Part shown: piece after piece, positions 54,536 to 64,000 of the stretch | Layout of the letters: each line of letters begins with the position of its first letter | How positions within the stretch are numbered: position 1 is the first letter of the stretch | NCBI RefSeq assembly: GCF_900177375.1 | Contig: NZ_FWZU01000002.1 | Coordinates: forward strand, 310,001 to 374,000 | DNA: 64,000 nt | Direction of reading: 5' to 3' | Source of the DNA: Desulfovibrio gilichinskyi | GTDB lineage: Bacteria > Desulfobacterota > Desulfovibrionia > Desulfovibrionales > Desulfovibrionaceae | Notes under the pieces: model-generated | Databases searched by the model: none | Told to the model about the DNA's origin: nothing | The model's input: only the letters and a program-made list of their open reading frames with translations | Program-made: the position numbers and the translations under genes

Positions 54536-55021
54536 ATGACAAACAAGCATAACATAAAGAGTAGTAACATACTTGAAAATCGCATCTTTTCGGACAACTT
54601 GTCCGGTCAGATTATTGGCACAGGACATAAGCATGATTCTGGGGAGAGTCGTGCGAACTTGTTACCATTTGAATTTTTTGAAAAGAAGAGGGCTGATTCA
54701 ACGGTACTTATTCTTCAGGGAATATACAATACACAAACGGTAAAGTATTTAAAGACGCGCTTATATGAGTTAGCCGGAGAATGGGATGGCAAGCTTATTA
54801 TTGATCTTAAAAAGATATTGTTTATAGATGTTGCGTGTCTGGCCGCTTTTTTAAAGGCGCATAAGCTGGCTGAAAGCAGAAATGGGAAGGTCGTTTTTAT
54901 TAATAGAAACGAAAAGATCAAGAGGGCTTTTCAGATCGCTAAGATTGACAGTATTTTGAATATTGCTTTCAGCTTGGAAGAGGCCGATGATTTATTAAAT
55001 GGCAAGGTTCATGCTTCATAA
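54536..55021 (+). CDS. STAS-domain protein lacking the phosphoserine
   Basis: 161 aa. A 45-residue polar N-terminus precedes the STAS domain (about 60-155): STVLILQGIYNTQTVKYLK and LIIDLKKILFIDVACLAAFLKAH. Anti-sigma factor antagonists carry FIDSSGL with a phosphorylatable Ser; here the corresponding residues are Val-Ala (FIDVACL), so SpoIIAA-style phosphorylation is not expected. No kinase or phosphatase of that type adjoins. Weak ribosome site at 54536. Confidence 0.8.
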   Translation: MTNKHNIKSSNILENRIFSDNLSGQIIGTGHKHDSGESRANLLPFEFFEKKRADSTVLILQGIYNTQTVKYLKTRLYELAGEWDGKLIIDLKKILFIDVACLAAFLKAHKLAESRNGKVVFINRNEKIKRAFQIAKIDSILNIAFSLEEADDLLNGKVHAS

Positions 55022-55060
55022 TTTTGTGTTGGCGCAGGACTCTTTTTAAATAGATTTTGC

Positions 55061-55095
55061 AGCCGGACTTCTCTTTAGAAGTTCGGCTTTTATTT
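55061..55095 (+). terminator. Terminator after the STAS gene
   Basis: Twelve-bp stem (55061-55072 with 55077-55088, one G-U), loop CTTT, followed by T-rich sequence. Confidence 0.85.
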
Positions 55096-55224
55096 TTTAT
55101 AAAATAAAATATCTAAAATTTTTATAGAAGTTATTAGCATAATTTTTAGTGTTTTTATGATATTAATGATACAGTCTGTGATGATCGGTAAAGTGACTCA
55201 GGCGATCAGCTAAGGAGGAATCAA

Positions 55225-55593
55225 ATGTCATACACTATACTAGTTCTTGATGATGATCTGCATGTCAGAGAGAGTATGGTAATTGCTCTGGAAGATGAAG
55301 GATTCACGGTATATCAGGCTGAAAGCTCTGAAGTAGCCTTCAGGATGCTTGATACTGTTCAGATTGATTTAGCAATTGTTGATTTGCGACTTCCGGGAAT
55401 GGATGGGGTTGAGTTTATCGCTACGGCTATAAAACTATGGTCTGATTTGAAATTTATTATTTACACAGGGTCTCCTGAGTACGATATTTCCCCTGAGCTT
55501 AATTCGGAAATGAACGTGTCAAAAATTATTTTTCTCAAACCACTGATGGATTGCAGGACTATTTTTACGGAAATACATAAAATGCTTGGTTAG
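55225..55593 (+). CDS. Stand-alone response regulator receiver
   Basis: 122 aa single receiver (CheY-like size). Acidic triad LDDD (9-11), acceptor Asp53 (IVDLRLPGMDG), Thr at YTGS and Lys in FLKP are all present. AAGGAGG precedes the ATG closely. No output domain, so it should act by protein contact. No kinase is adjacent on the same strand; the hybrid kinase at 56908-59835 lies beyond the epimerase gene. Confidence 0.93.
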   Translation: MSYTILVLDDDLHVRESMVIALEDEGFTVYQAESSEVAFRMLDTVQIDLAIVDLRLPGMDGVEFIATAIKLWSDLKFIIYTGSPEYDISPELNSEMNVSKIIFLKPLMDCRTIFTEIHKMLG

Positions 55594-55621
55594 TGTTTTT
55601 TAAACAGCATAAATTTATACT

Positions 55622-56614
55622 CTAATCAAGCATGCCGTTTTCTCTGAACCATCTGATAGCGTCTTCAACAGCCTCAATTGCTGGACGATGAGTATAGCCA
55701 AGTTCTGTCTCGGCCCTTTTAGAACTGTAAAACATTATCTTGCTGGCCATGCGAATGCTGTCCAAAGTGGCTGCAGGTTCCTTAATAAGATTGAGATTGG
55801 CGAGGAATTCGCTGATTACTGCAATCGGGTAGAGTGCCGCTGTCGGAATTTTGTATATTGGACCAGGCATCCCGGCAGCCTTGGCAGTTATCTTAAAAAG
55901 TTCTTTCAGGTGAAGGTTGTCACCTCCGAGAATATACCTCCGGCCGATAGTTCCTTTTTCCAGTGCCAGCAGGTGTCCGCGTGCTATATCTTGAACATGG
56001 GCAATGTTCAGCCCTGTATCCGCGTAGAATCTTCCACCGTCACGGGCTGTGCCAAGTATCATGGAACCTGTAGGAGTAGGACGGGAATCTCCGGGCCCGA
56101 CGGGGGTAGATGGATTAACAATGACTGCAGGAAGCCCGTTTTCACGAACCATTCTGGATACAGCTTTTTCAGCTAAAAATTTTGATTTTTTATACGGGCT
56201 GATCATGTCCTTAAGATTGGAAACAAGTTCTTCATTAGCTGGAATTCCATCAGATCTGCAACCCAGCGTGCAGACACTTGATGTATATACAATACGCTGG
56301 ATTCCGGCTTCGAGAGCTTTTTCCATGAGCAGACGGGTTCCGTCTACATTGGTGAGATACATCGATTGAGGGTCAGGAACCCATAGTCGATAGTCTGCGG
56401 CGAGGTGAAAAAGAAATCTGCAACCTTTCAGTGCAGTTTCAATTGCTTTTTCATCATTTAAATGCCCGGTATATATTTCTACATCATCATTTAGAAATAG
56501 TTTAGCTTTTTCCGGATCACGAACAAAAGCTCTGACTTTGTACCCCTGCTCGATTAAGATAGGTACAAGATTAGAGCCGATAAGTCCGGTTGCGCCGGTG
56601 ACAAGTGCATGCAT
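55622..56614 (-). CDS. hpnA: Hopanoid-associated sugar epimerase HpnA-like protein
   Basis: 330 aa from ATG 56614; a longer in-frame start is unlikely. NAD-binding motif GATGLIGSNL, catalytic Ser (YTSSVCTLG) and a Tyr-x3-Lys (YKKSK) of the extended SDR fold. Segments LFHLAADYRLWVPDPQSMY, VIVNPSTPVGP and RPTPTGSMILG match the HpnA family. Known HpnA genes sit in hopanoid clusters, but here no squalene-hopene cyclase or other hpn gene is in the window. Isolated gene; sugar substrate unconfirmed. Confidence 0.87.
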   Translation of the reverse strand: MHALVTGATGLIGSNLVPILIEQGYKVRAFVRDPEKAKLFLNDDVEIYTGHLNDEKAIETALKGCRFLFHLAADYRLWVPDPQSMYLTNVDGTRLLMEKALEAGIQRIVYTSSVCTLGCRSDGIPANEELVSNLKDMISPYKKSKFLAEKAVSRMVRENGLPAVIVNPSTPVGPGDSRPTPTGSMILGTARDGGRFYADTGLNIAHVQDIARGHLLALEKGTIGRRYILGGDNLHLKELFKITAKAAGMPGPIYKIPTAALYPIAVISEFLANLNLIKEPAATLDSIRMASKIMFYSSKRAETELGYTHRPAIEAVEDAIRWFRENGMLD

Positions 56615-56907
56615 TAATGGAACTCGTGTATAAGGAGTTGATATAATGAAAACGGCATAGTTTAATAGGTGTAACAGATTTTGCAATACTGTTAAACTTT
56701 AAAATAACGCAGTTTTAGATTTCTTTAGAATGTGATTGTTTAAAATAAAGACCATTACTAAACGGAACAATAGTAAAAAGCTGACTGTCCCCAGCTATTT
56801 ACTTCTGGGCAATTACTTATCTAAGGATGGGAATATGTCAAGAAAAGCTGTTTTGTGGTTGGTTTAAGAATAGTGAAGATCTTAATTTGTGGAAATTGAT
56901 TTATAAT

Positions 56908-59835
56908 TTAACGTGTAACTTTATTTAGTGTTTTTCTAAGTAATTCCCATTCAAATGGCTTGCTGATATATCCATTCATTCCCGTTTGCATTGCAATATC
57001 TCTGTCTTTATTTGTTGCGTGTGCAGTTAACGCAATTATTGGAATGGACCTGATTGTACGGAATTCTTGAGATGTTCTGATGATACGGGTTGTTTCAAGA
57101 CCGTTCATTACAGGCATCTGGATGTCCATTAAGATTGCATCAAACGAATGCTTTCGAAGTTCGTCAAGGGCCAGCTCTCCATTTTCGGCGCATACAACTT
57201 TGTGGTCAATTTTTTCGAGAAATCTCTGAGCTAAAAGTCTGTTCACTTTTTCATCTTCAACCAAAAGAATGTGCAATGGAGTGTTTATAAATGTTTCTTC
57301 TGCTTTATTCGGTTGCTGGAGGGCTGGCGGTTTACCGTTTTCTAAGTAAACGCAGACGATGATTGTCGTTCCGGCTCCTATTTGGCTGTGAATGGATATG
57401 TTTCCACCTATCAGGTTTATTAGTCTTTTAACTATGGCAAGTCCCAATCCTGTTCCCTGATATTTTCTGGAAAGTGAGCCGTCTACTTGTGTAAAGGACT
57501 CAAATATATGCTCTATTCTGTCGTCAGGTATTCCAACTCCTGTATCTTCAATTGAGAAAAACAACCTTTGTATGTTCGGTTGCTGATGAGGACGTGAAAA
57601 AACTCTTATGGTGATTGAGCCGGACTCGGTAAATTTGATTGAGTTTCCTATGAGATTAAATAAAATCTGCCTGATTCGACCCTCGTCTCCAACATAGAAA
57701 TCAGGAGTGCCCGGGTCAATTTTAGCGGACAGTAGCAGTTTTTTTTCTTCAGCTTGGATTTTAAATAATTCGAGGCATTGCTTAATAAGTTCTGTCAGTT
57801 TGAACTGTTCGTTATATAGTTCCATTTTTCCAGCTTCAATTTTACTGAAGTCAAGAACGTCGTTCAACACTTTAAGCAGATTTCTTGAAGATTGAAGGGC
57901 TGTAGTGACACAGAATAGCTGTTCGTCATTCAGTTCTGCAACTTGCAGCAGTTGCAGCATTCCCATAACTCCATTAAGCGGGGTCCGTACTTCATGGCTT
58001 ATATTAGCAAGAAATTCATCTTTGGCTTTGTTTGCTGATTCTGCAGTTTCTTTTGCTTCCGAAAGGGCTTTTTCATTTTCCAGCCTTTCGGTAATATCAT
58101 GAACAATAGATATCAGTTTGGTTTTTCCATTAACTTCAAAAGGACCGGAAAAAATTTCGACATTTCTGAATTCTCCGCTGGCAAGTTGGTGTTTTCCTAT
58201 TATGCTGGATATTTTATGTTCAGATATATCTTTAACTATTGTAGATATTTGTTCTTTCGATAAGTTGTTTATATCTGAAATTTTCATGTTAAGAAGCTGC
58301 TCGCGCGTGTATCCATAATATTCTGCAGCAGCTTTGTTGGTATCAAGAATTTTTGCGTTATCAGTATCCAAAATATACATGACGGAGTGGTTGTCTTCGA
58401 AGAAAGCTCTATACTGTTCGTTACTTTCCAGTATAAAATTTTCGGCACGTTTTTGTTCAGTTATGTCTTCAAGAGCAATTCCCAGTTTATCACTCGGCAG
58501 CAGAAATGTTCGCACACGATATGTTATGCAAAATTGATCACCGTTGTATACAAGCTCATCGGCTATGAAGTCTTGCCCGGTTTTGAAAGGGGAAAGGAAT
58601 TGTTGCAATATTTCTTCAGAATTTGTTCCTTTCCAGAAATCTAAAAATTCGTGCCCCTTCCACTTGCTTAATTCTATTCCGCTAATTTTTTCCGCAGCCG
58701 GATTTGCATCCAATAATTTAAGCGAATCCGGTTTTGTGTATTGGTGAATAAATAATCCGGATGGAATGTTCATAAAAATATCACGCGCTGATTTAGAAAA
58801 CTCATGATTATTTTTGCGTTCAATAGCTAAAGAAATCTGATCCGAGCAAGCTGCAAAAAGGTGTAAATCCTCTTTAGAGTACGCGTTTGGAGTGTCATAA
58901 TCCTGAACAACTAAAACTCCTATAGGAACACCGCGGGTTCGCAGCGGAATTCCAAGCCATATTTCAGGTATATCTTCACATTGTTCAATTATTCCAAAGT
59001 TTGTTAACCTTATAATTTCTGCTTTGGACATATGGACAGTTTCGTTTCTTTTTATAGGTAAAAGATTTAACCTTTTACGTGAAGTCGTGCTGATGTTTTC
59101 AATAGTGGAGCATGATATTTTTTTCTTATCAACACAGTATTTAAACTTTAAGGAGTCTTGATTCTTATCAATAAGGGCTACATAAAAATTTTCTGCGCGA
59201 AGCTCCTTAATCATTATCTTATGTATTGATTGAAGCAGCTCTTTTAGATTGTCGGTAGATTGAGCATGACTGATTATATCGTACAAAACATTTTGAATAT
59301 GGCGGGAATGTTTAAGTTCTTTTACTTGTTTCACCAATTGTTCATTAACGATATTGAAATCGTGCATTCTTTCAGCTACTTCGGATTCAAGCTGCTTCAG
59401 GTAAGTTATTTGTGTTTTTTCAGCTTCTTTCCTAACGGAAATATCTCTTACAATTGAAAGGATCATAGGTGTACCGTCGTAATTAAATTTTCTGGCACTA
59501 ACCTCAACAGGTATTTTTTTACCCTCTTTAGTCGTATGAATTAATTCAAATATTTTAATTTTTTTTTGAGAAAAAATTTCATCTACACTTGGTATTGCCA
59601 GATCTGAATCTGTGGTACTGAACTCCTCTACAGTCATTTTCAAGAATTCAGCTCTGGTATAGCCTAGGCGGTTGCAAGCTGCTTTATTGACATCGCGAAT
59701 TAGTCCCCGGTTTCCATTCGGCAAAACTTCAAATACAAAGACGGAATCGACAATTGCGTCAAAAAGTAGATGAAAGTGATTTTTGCATTGGGCAAGATCA
59801 GCTTCAAGTTGTTTGATTCTATCCTTCTCATTCAC
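56908..59835 (-). CDS. Hybrid histidine kinase (PAS-GAF-PAS-PAS-HisKA-HATPase-REC)
   Basis: 975 aa, soluble. PAS (about 15-135), coil (140-180), GAF-like (180-345), PAS (350-465), PAS (470-590), HisKA with acceptor His614 (SHEVRTPLNG), HATPase (about 715-830; DTGVGIPD, GTGLGLAI), REC (852-970) with acceptor Asp904 (LMDIQMPVMNG). No membrane helices. A classical hybrid with intramolecular phosphorelay; next step is unknown, but the lone receiver at 55225 is a possible target (no Hpt protein in the window). GAGGGA box upstream. Confidence 0.94.
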   Translation of the reverse strand: MNEKDRIKQLEADLAQCKNHFHLLFDAIVDSVFVFEVLPNGNRGLIRDVNKAACNRLGYTRAEFLKMTVEEFSTTDSDLAIPSVDEIFSQKKIKIFELIHTTKEGKKIPVEVSARKFNYDGTPMILSIVRDISVRKEAEKTQITYLKQLESEVAERMHDFNIVNEQLVKQVKELKHSRHIQNVLYDIISHAQSTDNLKELLQSIHKIMIKELRAENFYVALIDKNQDSLKFKYCVDKKKISCSTIENISTTSRKRLNLLPIKRNETVHMSKAEIIRLTNFGIIEQCEDIPEIWLGIPLRTRGVPIGVLVVQDYDTPNAYSKEDLHLFAACSDQISLAIERKNNHEFSKSARDIFMNIPSGLFIHQYTKPDSLKLLDANPAAEKISGIELSKWKGHEFLDFWKGTNSEEILQQFLSPFKTGQDFIADELVYNGDQFCITYRVRTFLLPSDKLGIALEDITEQKRAENFILESNEQYRAFFEDNHSVMYILDTDNAKILDTNKAAAEYYGYTREQLLNMKISDINNLSKEQISTIVKDISEHKISSIIGKHQLASGEFRNVEIFSGPFEVNGKTKLISIVHDITERLENEKALSEAKETAESANKAKDEFLANISHEVRTPLNGVMGMLQLLQVAELNDEQLFCVTTALQSSRNLLKVLNDVLDFSKIEAGKMELYNEQFKLTELIKQCLELFKIQAEEKKLLLSAKIDPGTPDFYVGDEGRIRQILFNLIGNSIKFTESGSITIRVFSRPHQQPNIQRLFFSIEDTGVGIPDDRIEHIFESFTQVDGSLSRKYQGTGLGLAIVKRLINLIGGNISIHSQIGAGTTIIVCVYLENGKPPALQQPNKAEETFINTPLHILLVEDEKVNRLLAQRFLEKIDHKVVCAENGELALDELRKHSFDAILMDIQMPVMNGLETTRIIRTSQEFRTIRSIPIIALTAHATNKDRDIAMQTGMNGYISKPFEWELLRKTLNKVTR

Positions 59836-60086
59836 TGGATCCCTCAGCGTTTGCCATTTAGATAATTATATAGTGCGTATTGTTATTGTTAATACATCAG
59901 TCTTGGGATTTATGCTACAATCAGTTAACTGCTATTTGAAAAAAATCGTGTGATTGTATTGTATACTTAAATAATCTGGTTGTTTAGGGTGTGGACTGTA
60001 AATATTAATGTTAAAACTAATTAAATAAATCAGTTTATAACAATTTGAAGTTCCCATTAATTACACATAAAAGATAGGAGAGTTTT

Positions 60087-60554
60087 ATGACGAAATACTG
60101 GCTTATGAAAACTGAACCGGGATGTTACTCTATTGATGATCTTGCTACTGAAGATAAGCAGATAACTCCTTGGGATGGCGTTCGTAATTATCAAGCACGC
60201 AATTTTATGAAGGATGATATGGAGCTTGGTGATATGGTGCTTTTTTATCACAGTGTTACAAGTCCTTCGGTAGTCGGACTTGCTGAAGTGGCCAGAGAGA
60301 GTTACCCTGATCATACCGCCTGGAACCCTGATGATCCACATTTTGATCCGAAATCTCCTGAAGATAATCCGCGCTGGTTTATGGTGGATGTTAAGTTCGT
60401 AGAAAAATTTTCAAATCCTCTACCTTTAAAATTTTTGCGTACAGTTAAAGGTCTTGAGGGAATGGAACTCCTTAGGAAAGGATCAAGGCTTTCTGTTATG
60501 CCTGTTACAGAAAGTGAGTTTGATATTATCTGCAGGATAGCAAGAGAATCATAA
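60087..60554 (+). CDS. EVE-domain protein (PUA-like fold)
   Basis: 155 aa, full-length EVE domain: KYWLMKTEPGCYSIDDL, WDGVRNYQARNFM, MELGDMVLFYHS and VVGLAEV. EVE/ASCH/YTH-related folds recognise modified nucleotides; in bacteria EVE proteins are often linked to modified DNA restriction or RNA biology, but this stand-alone form has no restriction partner here. GATAGGAGAG box before ATG. Monocistronic. Confidence 0.93.
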   Translation: MTKYWLMKTEPGCYSIDDLATEDKQITPWDGVRNYQARNFMKDDMELGDMVLFYHSVTSPSVVGLAEVARESYPDHTAWNPDDPHFDPKSPEDNPRWFMVDVKFVEKFSNPLPLKFLRTVKGLEGMELLRKGSRLSVMPVTESEFDIICRIARES

Positions 60555-60871
60555 ATTTAGCAGTCAGTTCTATGGTCCACATTTTTACAAGGGACTATTT
60601 TGATAATTCACTTAAACTCTAAGATCCAGACTGTTTCAGTTTGTGTTATGTTAAGCACTGCCTGCATTGGCGGGGCTGATGCTCGCAGGCAGCTTTTTGA
60701 AGGGGTTGGTTGTTGTGCTCCACTTGTTCTATGGAGAAATAATGTCCGAAATCGTGATGCTGAGTAGTAGCTGCGGTTTCGGTTTTTTATGTAATATTTT
60801 CTTTTCCCATTGACATGTGGTATTATTATATTACTTAACTAATAGTAATAGTTATTATTGAGAGGTTTGCA
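60555..60871 (+). other. Intergenic region (317 bp) with terminator
   Basis: It holds the EVE terminator at 60658 and, near 60810, a TTGACA hexamer that could belong to the msrAB promoter, though no good -10 box is at standard spacing. No coding frame is seen. Confidence 0.5.
60658..60697 (+). terminator. Terminator after the EVE gene
   Basis: CTGCCTGC (60658-60665) with GCAGGCAG (60685-60692), 19-nt loop, then CTTTTT. Confidence 0.7.
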
Positions 60872-61978
60872 GTGAAAATTAATAAAGTGGAATTACTCAG
60901 TTTATCTGTATTCATAATATTAGCCCTCGGTATTTTTTCGCCTTGGCTTGTAAGCAGTGTGGAGTCTAAAATGGAAAACGAATCGAAACTTGAAGTTGCT
61001 ACAGTTGCCGGAGGATGTTTCTGGTGCGTGGAATCTGATCTGGAAAAAGTTGCAGGAGTTGAAGAAGTTGTTTCAGGATATGCGGGAGGAAATGTTGATA
61101 ACCCCACATATGAACAAGTCAGCTCTGGAACTACTGGGCATCGGGAGGCTGTACAGATCTTCTTTGATCCCAAGCAGATAAGTTATGAAAAAATTCTTGA
61201 TATTTTTATGAAGCATCATGACCCAACTGATCCTGGTGGATCATTTAATGATCGTGGTTTTCAATACACTTCCGCAATCTTTTACAGCGATGAAAATCAG
61301 AAAAAGATTGCTGAAAAGGTGCTTGAAGAATTTGATAAATCTGGTCGATTTGAAAAGCCTGTTGCAACACAGTTGATACCGCTCACTAAGTTTTTTGATG
61401 CTGAAGGGTATCATCAGGATTACTATAAAAAGAATCCGGTGCGTTACAATTGGTATCGGTACCTTTCCGGCCGGGACTCCTTTATCAAGGATACTTGGGG
61501 AGATGAGGTTAATGTAGCCACTCCTCCTGTTCAGGAAGGAGCCTATACAAGGCCGGGCGACAACGAACTTGAAAAGGTGCTTACTCCGATTCAGTTTGAA
61601 GTTACGCGCAAGAGCGGAACAGAGCCGGCTTTTAAAAATGAATACTGGGATAACCATAGAGAAGGTATTTACGTAGATATTATATCAGGTGAACCTTTGT
61701 TCAGTTCTACGGATAAGTTTAAATCCGGCACTGGGTGGCCGAGTTTTATTCGGCCAATTGATAAGGAAAATGTAATTGAACGCGAAGATAATACCTTTTT
61801 TACGAAGCGTACAGAAGTCCGCTCAAAAGAGGCTGATTCGCATCTTGGACACGTATTTGCTGATGGCCCTGCTCCGACAGGACTTCGTTACTGCATTAAT
61901 TCAGCTTCATTGAAATTTATTCCGAAGGAAGAATTGAAGGAAAAAGGATATGAAAAGTATTTGAAGTTATTCAAGTAA
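60872..61978 (+). CDS. msrAB: Methionine sulfoxide reductase MsrA-MsrB fusion, membrane-anchored or exported
   Basis: 368 aa, GTG start with GAGG box. An N-terminal hydrophobic segment (about 7-28) anchors or exports it. MsrA (about 40-195) has GGCFWCVE, catalytic Cys49 and Cys52. MsrB (about 225-365) has GTGWPSF and catalytic Cys341 (RYCINSASL). The MsrB CXXC zinc site is absent ([13 protein letters not shown]), as is common in fused forms. It should repair both S- and R-methionine sulfoxides of envelope proteins. Followed by a good terminator. Confidence 0.95.
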   Translation: MKINKVELLSLSVFIILALGIFSPWLVSSVESKMENESKLEVATVAGGCFWCVESDLEKVAGVEEVVSGYAGGNVDNPTYEQVSSGTTGHREAVQIFFDPKQISYEKILDIFMKHHDPTDPGGSFNDRGFQYTSAIFYSDENQKKIAEKVLEEFDKSGRFEKPVATQLIPLTKFFDAEGYHQDYYKKNPVRYNWYRYLSGRDSFIKDTWGDEVNVATPPVQEGAYTRPGDNELEKVLTPIQFEVTRKSGTEPAFKNEYWDNHREGIYVDIISGEPLFSSTDKFKSGTGWPSFIRPIDKENVIEREDNTFFTKRTEVRSKEADSHLGHVFADGPAPTGLRYCINSASLKFIPKEELKEKGYEKYLKLFK

Positions 61979-61996
61979 ATATATAGTTAACAGTTT

Positions 61997-62021
61997 AAGC
62001 CGCCTTCGGGCGGCTTTTTTT
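61997..62021 (+). terminator. Terminator after msrAB
   Basis: AAGCCGCC-TTCG-GGCGGCTT (61997-62016) with a UUCG-type tetraloop and further T residues. Confidence 0.93.
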
Positions 62022-62187
62022 ATTGAATTGTAGCTAAAGCTGCATGTAATTAGTTCTTGTGATCAGGTAGATTTTTTTGTCTGTTTATTGCGATAATCGC
62101 GGATGTTTATTAGGTATCAGTTCTGTGGTGTAATGAATGTGTAATAAGCCGTAACAAACATTAGTTTCCATATCAGGCAATTTATCT

Positions 62188-63012
62188 ATGACGCTACTTT
62201 CGATCATTATACCAAATTATAATTACGGACGGTTTGCCGATCGATTTTTCCGCTCTGTCATAGCTCAAACTATGGATCTTCAAAGTGTAGAGATACTTTT
62301 TGTAGATGACGGCAGTACAGATGACTCAATTAAACAAGCGCAGAAATGGGCTGAGAAGATTGAATGTGATAAGTTTGAAATATTGACCCCGCCAAGAACA
62401 GGAAAACCGGGACTTGTCCGTAATTACGGTCTTGAGCGTGCGAAGGGTGATTCTTTAATCTGTATTGACCATGACGATATCCTCCATCCTGAATTTCTCT
62501 CTACATGCCTTGAAACTCTCAATAATAATCCTGAAATAGGTTTTGTTTATACTGACTATCTTGAAAACTCCTTGGAAGGTGCGCGGGAAGTTCATCTTCC
62601 TAAATTCTGCAAAGCTCATTTACGAACACAAAATACATTGTCACCTTCTGCTATGTATCGCCGCGAATTATGGGACAGCGGAATAAGATACCGAGCTAAT
62701 ACAGCTTATGAAGACTGGGATTACTGGGTGCAATGTTTAATGACCGGAGCAGCGTTCCAGTTAATCCCGAAGGTTTTGTACAATTACGAAGTTCACGGAA
62801 ATAATTTTTCTATCGGGGCCGTTAAAGATGACGGCGTAGCCAAGGCTCAGATTGTACTCAATAATCCATCTTTTTTTCATCCTATGGTTGTGCACTGGGC
62901 AGAAGATCACTTGCGCGGCAGGGTATATGCTGCTGCATTTCAACGCGGATGCATCCCTAGACCGGAAGATATTAAGGCTCTTTTAAATAAAATTGAAGCC
63001 GGTATTCGTTGA
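62188..63012 (+). CDS. Family 2 glycosyltransferase
   Basis: 274 aa. GT-A fold starts LSIIIPNYNYG; EILFVDDGSTDDS and the metal-binding HDDI (CIDHDDILHP) follow, then EDWDYWVQCLM with the likely catalytic acid. Inverting GT2 enzymes use nucleotide sugars. Its length is that of a single catalytic domain. No polysaccharide cluster is visible in the window. Weak ribosome site. Neighbour downstream is a regulator-like gene. Confidence 0.9.
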   Translation: MTLLSIIIPNYNYGRFADRFFRSVIAQTMDLQSVEILFVDDGSTDDSIKQAQKWAEKIECDKFEILTPPRTGKPGLVRNYGLERAKGDSLICIDHDDILHPEFLSTCLETLNNNPEIGFVYTDYLENSLEGAREVHLPKFCKAHLRTQNTLSPSAMYRRELWDSGIRYRANTAYEDWDYWVQCLMTGAAFQLIPKVLYNYEVHGNNFSIGAVKDDGVAKAQIVLNNPSFFHPMVVHWAEDHLRGRVYAAAFQRGCIPRPEDIKALLNKIEAGIR

Positions 63013-63241
63013 TTTTGTTTTTATGTTTACGAATATATGAAAAATTTAGTAAAAATTATCCGATAAATTTAAAATTTGTAAAAATATTTAATAAAAGTTT
63101 AAAAATACCGCACAAAAATTATCTTTCATGTAATATTTGCAGCTACCTTGACACAATAATTCTCGCAGTGCAGTATTCTTGCAAGTTTTGGCCATATTAG
63201 TGACATTGCCGAAATTGTAAATTAAAATGCAGGAAGCTCAT

Positions 63242-64000
63242 ATGAAGATAGGATGCATCGGCCCTTCAGATTCGATTGAACTCATTAAAGAAGTTGTCGG
63301 TCGATGCTGCCCTGAGATCACCCTTTTAACATATGTAAGAGAACGCGCTGCGGATTCGTGGGAAGTTCTGGAAGAGTGTCAGCGAGAAACAAAAGGGATA
63401 CTTTTCAGCGGAATAGCTGTTCAAGAAGCGGCTAGAGCTCACGGTGGCTTAACACATCCTTATGAGCATATCCCGCGCGGTGGTTACAGCCTGCTGCGTG
63501 TCCTTTCCGAAATGCTTCGGCTGGGCATAAAGTCCGGTAAAGTCAGCATTGATGTCGTCAATGATGATATTCTTACCGAAGTTGTTAAAGAATTCGGTGT
63601 TGAATTTGAAAATATCCACTCTATGCCTTTCGCTCTTCATCACGGTGAACAGGATTATCTTGATCGCCACGTTGAACTTTATGAAACCGGGCAGACGGAC
63701 GCCATAGTAACCGGATTCGGATATATTTATAAAGAGCTGAAGGATAGGGGACTGCCTGTTTTCAGGCTCTATGCCAGTACTCTCCAGATTCGCGATTCTC
63801 TCGAAAAACTTGTAGATCGCATTAATTCCCGCAGCTTGCGTTCTGCCGGCATAGCTATTCAGCTTATCAAGCTTAAATCAATCACCCGCAATTCTATTAA
63901 TCAGTATGATGATATGAAAAACGGCGGGATATTCTATCTGGAACTGCTTGAGTATGTTCGAGCTATTCAAGGCAGCCTTTTTAATTTCGGCACCGAAGAA
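63242..64000 (+). CDS. Unrecognised protein, N-terminal part (runs off the window)
   Basis: From an ATG at 63242 (AGGAAG box) the frame is open to the window edge, at least 253 residues: begins MKIGCIGPSDSIELIKEVVG. Segments DAIVTGFGYIYKELKDRGLPVFRLY and TLQIRDSLEKL recall the ligand-sensing N-domain of PrpR-type regulators, in which an isdomerase-like fold detects a metabolite; the resemblance is loose. The later segment (YDDMKNGGIFYLELLEYVRAI) does not belong to a domain I know. Probably a cytoplasmic sensor or transcription regulator. Confidence 0.6.
   Translation, partial: MKIGCIGPSDSIELIKEVVGRCCPEITLLTYVRERAADSWEVLEECQRETKGILFSGIAVQEAARAHGGLTHPYEHIPRGGYSLLRVLSEMLRLGIKSGKVSIDVVNDDILTEVVKEFGVEFENIHSMPFALHHGEQDYLDRHVELYETGQTDAIVTGFGYIYKELKDRGLPVFRLYASTLQIRDSLEKLVDRINSRSLRSAGIAIQLIKLKSITRNSINQYDDMKNGGIFYLELLEYVRAIQGSLFNFGTEE

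Noticed and set aside
60810-60838. Sigma-70 promoter for msrAB
   Set aside because: TTGACA is perfect, but the hexamer 17 bp downstream (ACTTAA) is a poor -10 box, so I did not list it as a feature.

Overview
The window is low-GC, gene-dense bacterial chromosome. It carries ThiH-type (oxygen-sensitive) thiamine synthesis, a lysine 2,3-aminomutase-family radical SAM enzyme, many multi-PAS/GAF sensor kinases and diguanylate cyclases, mechanosensitive channels, a SulP anion transporter and a HpnA-like epimerase. Together these suggest an anaerobic or microaerophilic, probably marine, deltaproteobacterium close to the Desulfovibrionales. This placement is inferred from gene content and style; there is no rRNA gene in the window. 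No tRNA, CRISPR array, insertion sequence or prophage was seen.

Layout. 1-1274: 5' part of a large MscS-type channel gene (minus). 1577-3001: a sigma-54 activator with a degenerate receiver. 3187-8074: a seven-gene unit with a candidate -24/-12 promoter at its head and a terminator at its end. It encodes a small beta-rich protein, a small secreted protein, KamA, two D-Ala-D-Ala-ligase-like ATP-grasp enzymes, a GNAT acetyltransferase and another small beta-rich protein. I regard this as the most interesting system here: it looks like a pathway that makes beta-lysine and joins it to something. 8106-11384: small accessory genes (hypothetical, cupin, Fic-like, four-helix membrane protein, HEPN protein), the last two clearly AT-richer. 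11499-16384: thiSGHFEC thiamine operon behind a TPP riboswitch with its own terminator. 16643-24844: M48 lipoprotein peptidase, HDOD protein, methyltransferase, AstE/AspA-like deacylase, AsmA-like protein and a FetAB-type ABC pair. 24932-33136: a repeat-containing hypothetical, beta-carbonic anhydrase, small membrane protein, PAS-GAF-GGDEF protein, YhcH-like protein and a pair of exported thiol proteins. 33483-35289: SulP transporter behind a structured leader. 35402-37564: membrane diguanylate cyclase. 37743-41658: DUF523/DUF1722 protein, SDR-DUF2867 protein and class II photolyase operon. 42376-52200: signalling block of two related histidine kinases and three consecutive response regulators (HDOD, degenerate HD-GYP, intact HD-GYP). 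52415-63012: MscS channel, BON-type protein, monooxygenase-like protein, STAS protein, lone receiver, HpnA-like epimerase, hybrid kinase, EVE protein, MsrAB and a glycosyltransferase. 63242-64000: 5' end of an unrecognised gene.

Themes: c-di-GMP turnover (two GGDEF proteins with I-sites, one intact HD-GYP), osmotic or membrane stress (two MscS proteins, possible beta-lysine product), and oxidative or light damage repair (Msr, peroxiredoxin, photolyase). All functions were read from motifs by eye; no database search was run.
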